From: Fidelibacterota bacterium
GTDB taxonomy: Bacteria > Fidelibacterota > UBA8477 > JABMPR01
Assembly (NCBI GenBank): GCA_021734325.1
Contig: JAIPJF010000005.1
Location: 97,474-161,473, forward strand
Direction: 5' to 3'
Length of the DNA: 64,000 nt
In this document: one piece after another, positions 61,459 to 64,000 of the stretch
Layout of the letters: the number at the start of each line of letters is the position of its first letter
Position numbering within the stretch: the stretch's first letter is position 1
Program-made: the position numbers and the translations under genes
The notes under the pieces: model-generated
What the model was told of the DNA's origin: nothing
The model's database searches: none
Seen by the model: only the letters and a program-made list of their open reading frames with translations

Positions 61459-62445
61459 ATGACAACAAATAAAAACAAGCGAGTCTACACAAGTATAACA
61501 GATCTGATTGGAAGCATCGAAAATCCGACGCCAGTGATCGTGGTTAATGAAAGGATAAATCCCAATCCAGAGTTCACCCTGGGCATCAAACTGGAGCGCT
61601 ACAATATCTTTGGATCGATCAAGGATCGAGTGGCCTTGAAAATGCTGCAGGAAAAAATATTTACTGGTGGTCAGTCAATTCTAGAGGCGTCCTCTGGAAA
61701 CACTGCGCTGGCGTTGGCTGCCATTGGGAATGCCATGGGAGTGCCTGTTGAGATCGCCATACCTGAACGGGCACCTGAAGAAAAGAAGCAATTACTCCGA
61801 TTATTGGGTGTAAATGAGCTGTGGGAAGCAGAGGATGCACTCTGTCCGCTCTATCCCAACGAGGGAGCAAGGGGCCTGGCTAAAAGTCTCGCGGAAAGTT
61901 CAGCCTACGAAGGCAAATACGTTTATCTAAATCAATATGAAAATGCCTTGAATGTTCAGGCCCATTATGAAACGACTGGCCCTGAGTTATGGAATCAGTT
62001 TGATGGAAAAATTGACATGTTCTTTGCAGGATTTGGAACAGGTGCAACGATTACAGGGGTTGCCAAATTCCTTAAGGAGAAGAATCCTGATATTAAAATT
62101 ATTGGGATTGAACCAAGTTCTCCTGACCACTCGCTTTCAGGACTGAAGCGAATATCGGATCTGGCCGAGGAATACATCCCGGAGATTCTTGATCTTTCTC
62201 TTATTGATGAGATTGTGGAGGTGGATGATCGTGAAGCCGCAGAAACAGGCATCATGCTGGCACGCAAGGGCGGCCTTCTCGTTGGTCCAAGTACTGGGGC
62301 AATTGTTCACGCTGCACTGGAATATGGTAAAACCCACCAGGGGATCGCTGCTGCTATTTCCCCTGATGACGCTTTCAAGTATACAAGTTTCTATGCAAAA
62401 TATCTCGAAGATGAAATTGCCTTAAAAGAGCTCTTATACTATTGA
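61459..62445 (+). CDS. PLP-dependent cysteine synthase family protein
   Basis: LERYNIFGSIKDRVA Lys site, LEASSGNTALALAAIG, FAGFGTGATITGVAKFLKEKNP. Confidence 0.92.
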   Translation: MTTNKNKRVYTSITDLIGSIENPTPVIVVNERINPNPEFTLGIKLERYNIFGSIKDRVALKMLQEKIFTGGQSILEASSGNTALALAAIGNAMGVPVEIAIPERAPEEKKQLLRLLGVNELWEAEDALCPLYPNEGARGLAKSLAESSAYEGKYVYLNQYENALNVQAHYETTGPELWNQFDGKIDMFFAGFGTGATITGVAKFLKEKNPDIKIIGIEPSSPDHSLSGLKRISDLAEEYIPEILDLSLIDEIVEVDDREAAETGIMLARKGGLLVGPSTGAIVHAALEYGKTHQGIAAAISPDDAFKYTSFYAKYLEDEIALKELLYY

Positions 62446-62472
62446 GCAGGAGAATTATATTCCGCCCATGAA

Positions 62473-63414
62473 ATGGAAGTATATGACACGGTGTTAAAGC
62501 GATTTACATCCTGGCAATATGCCGGACCGATAGCCATTGTCTTTGCTGCATTTCTGTGGTCTTTAGACGCACTCTTCCGTCAGTCTCTCTACAGTTTACC
62601 CAGCTTATTTATCGTTTTTGCTGAACATGCCCTGGGTCTTCTGATCACTTTGCCCTGGTTGATCCAATTCTGGCCGAGGATAAAATATCTGAGCCACAGG
62701 ACCTGGATTTCCATTTTTTGGGTAGCTGTGTTTGGTGGATTACTTGGGACCCTCGCCTACACGAGCGCATTAAGCTATATAAATTATATCAATTTTTCTG
62801 TCGTTGTTTTGTTGCAGAAACTTCAACCTATTTTTGCCATATTTCTGGCCCGTATTATTCTGAAGGAGCGTTTTAGAGGCAGATTCTACTTCTGGGCATT
62901 TTTAGCCCTCCTAGGTGGATATTTTGTGGCTTTCCCAGACATTCTGCCTCAGTGGCAGGATGGTGGCAAGAATGTGTGGGCGGGACTCCTGGCCGTTGGC
63001 GCCGCCTTTGCCTGGGGCTCATCAACAGTGATGGGTAAATATAGTTTGAGAGATCTCGACGCCAGAATTGTAACGCCCCTGCGTCTTGGTCTCACAGCCA
63101 TGATCAGCGGTATTGGCGTCCTGCTTTTTGTAAGATTGGGCACTCTACCTGTACCCAGCACCGAGCAGGTGTTCTACCTGGTTGCCATCGTGTTCAGCTC
63201 AGGGGCTGTCGCGCTTTCCATTTACTATTTTGGTCTGAAAAAGGTGGAAGCAAGTCAATCAACCATTCTGGAAATGTTCTGGCCGATCTCTGCTGTTACC
63301 ATTGATTGGATCTTCTTTGGGCACGCATTAACCTGGAGCCAAATTCTAGGTGCTGTTCTTATGCTCACAGCCATTTATCGGGTTTCCCAGCGAGAGAAAA
63401 TCATCCCGGTGTAA
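62473..63414 (+). CDS. DMT-family (EamA) transporter
   Basis: About 10 TM segments in two EamA-like halves, FVAFPDILP, SSTVMGKYSL. Confidence 0.88.
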   Translation: MEVYDTVLKRFTSWQYAGPIAIVFAAFLWSLDALFRQSLYSLPSLFIVFAEHALGLLITLPWLIQFWPRIKYLSHRTWISIFWVAVFGGLLGTLAYTSALSYINYINFSVVVLLQKLQPIFAIFLARIILKERFRGRFYFWAFLALLGGYFVAFPDILPQWQDGGKNVWAGLLAVGAAFAWGSSTVMGKYSLRDLDARIVTPLRLGLTAMISGIGVLLFVRLGTLPVPSTEQVFYLVAIVFSSGAVALSIYYFGLKKVEASQSTILEMFWPISAVTIDWIFFGHALTWSQILGAVLMLTAIYRVSQREKIIPV

Positions 63415-63543
63415 AAAAATTTGCACCAAGGCATTCGGCATGTATATTCGCTGCGCCAGAATGTGTTGGCCTTGAGATTATGGGAATTGAATTGCGATAA
63501 GTTTATTCCTGATTCGTAATTCTTCGTTCCTGATTGACAATAA

Positions 63544-63618
63544 GGGCGCTTAGCTCAGCTGGTTTAGAGCATCCCGACACAAGTGTCGGGAGGGTCGGGT
63601 ATCGACCCTAGAGTACCA
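63544..63618 (+). pseudogene. 75-nt tRNA-Val-like copy with anticodon arm replaced by a palindrome
   Basis: 28 nt identical to the tRNA-Val 5' part, then TCCCGACACAAGTGTCGGGA, then GGGTCGGG and diverged 3' part. Confidence 0.75.
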
Positions 63619-63643
63619 TTTTGATAAAGAGTTTTGACAATAA

Positions 63644-63718
63644 GGGCGCTTAGCTCAGCTGGTTTAGAGCACCTGCCTTACAAGCAGGGGGTCGGGGGTT
63701 CGAATCCCTCAGCGCCCA
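63644..63718 (+). tRNA. tRNA-Val (anticodon TAC)
   Basis: GGGCGCT/AGCGCCC acceptor, CCTGC-CTTACAA-GCAGG anticodon arm, GGGGG-TTCGAAT-CCCTC T arm; CCA not encoded. Confidence 0.97.
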
Positions 63719-63725
63719 CCCCCCC

Positions 63726-63757
63726 AAGCCCTTGGGAACTTCGGTTCCTGGGGGCTT
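63726..63757 (+). terminator. Hairpin after tRNA-Val
   Basis: AAGCCC..GGAAC-TTCG-GTTCC..GGGCTT. Confidence 0.6.
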
Positions 63758-63911
63758 ATTCGTTTAATAGAGCCTATCCAGAGTGAATGGTCTCGACAAA
63801 CACCCTTACTTTGTTACAATTATTGTTGGTTTATTGACCAATTTAGCGATTCGAAACCCCCGAACCCCGCCAAAGTTAATGCCAGATGGCAAGTCCAGTA
63901 AAAAATTGAGT

Positions 63912-64000
63912 TCAAGTAATCAACTCTACATATTGTTTGACTACGTGTTTAGCAATGCCGGTCACCAAATGAACATAATCCACATCCTGCTTGTGCTGAT
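63912..64000 (-). CDS. Possible C-terminal end of a CDS continuing beyond the window
   Basis: Open frame ...HKQDVDYVHLVTGIAKHVVKQYVELIT*; too short to identify. Confidence 0.3.
   Translation of the reverse strand, partial: QHKQDVDYVHLVTGIAKHVVKQYVELIT

Noticed and set aside
1-64000. CRISPR arrays, prophage, toxin-antitoxin, retron or other defence systems
   Set aside because: No regularly spaced repeats, phage structural genes, Cas or RT motifs seen on reading the ORFs; gene content is mostly housekeeping.

Overview
64 kb of mostly chromosomal housekeeping sequence from a Gram-negative-type bacterium. Lipoproteins, a TonB-dependent receptor and a C-terminal PNPFNP sorting-like domain suggest a Marinimicrobia/FCB-like lineage (inference only). 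No prophage, CRISPR array, intact transposon or recognisable defence island was seen. Recognisable genes include zwf(partial)-pgl, M1/M20/M3 peptidases, ACR3, queG, hsp20, acsA, rubrerythrin, an ECF sigma factor, a TonB receptor, epmA, nth, fetAB, galE, topA, glyQS, rnpB, a recJ-fabH-acd-HD-ybeY-corC-mazG run, etfBA, an M6 protease, a cysteine synthase homologue and tRNA-Val(TAC). Most interesting non-routine signals: (1) a 26-codon Cys/Met-rich leader ORF, a terminator and a 7-bp antiterminator complementarity upstream of the cysteine-synthase homologue, which looks like a cysteine attenuator; (2) one protein joining an ECF-transporter-like membrane region to a THEP1-type NTPase; (3) a short palindrome (CCCRACACTTGTGTCGGG) found twice inside rnpB helices and once in place of the anticodon arm of a tandem 75-nt tRNA-Val-like copy; (4) a 22-nt TetR-type operator palindrome upstream of etfBA; (5) a MITE-like inverted repeat flanked by an 8-bp direct repeat. 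All calls were made by eye from the sequence and the supplied ORF track; no database search was run.
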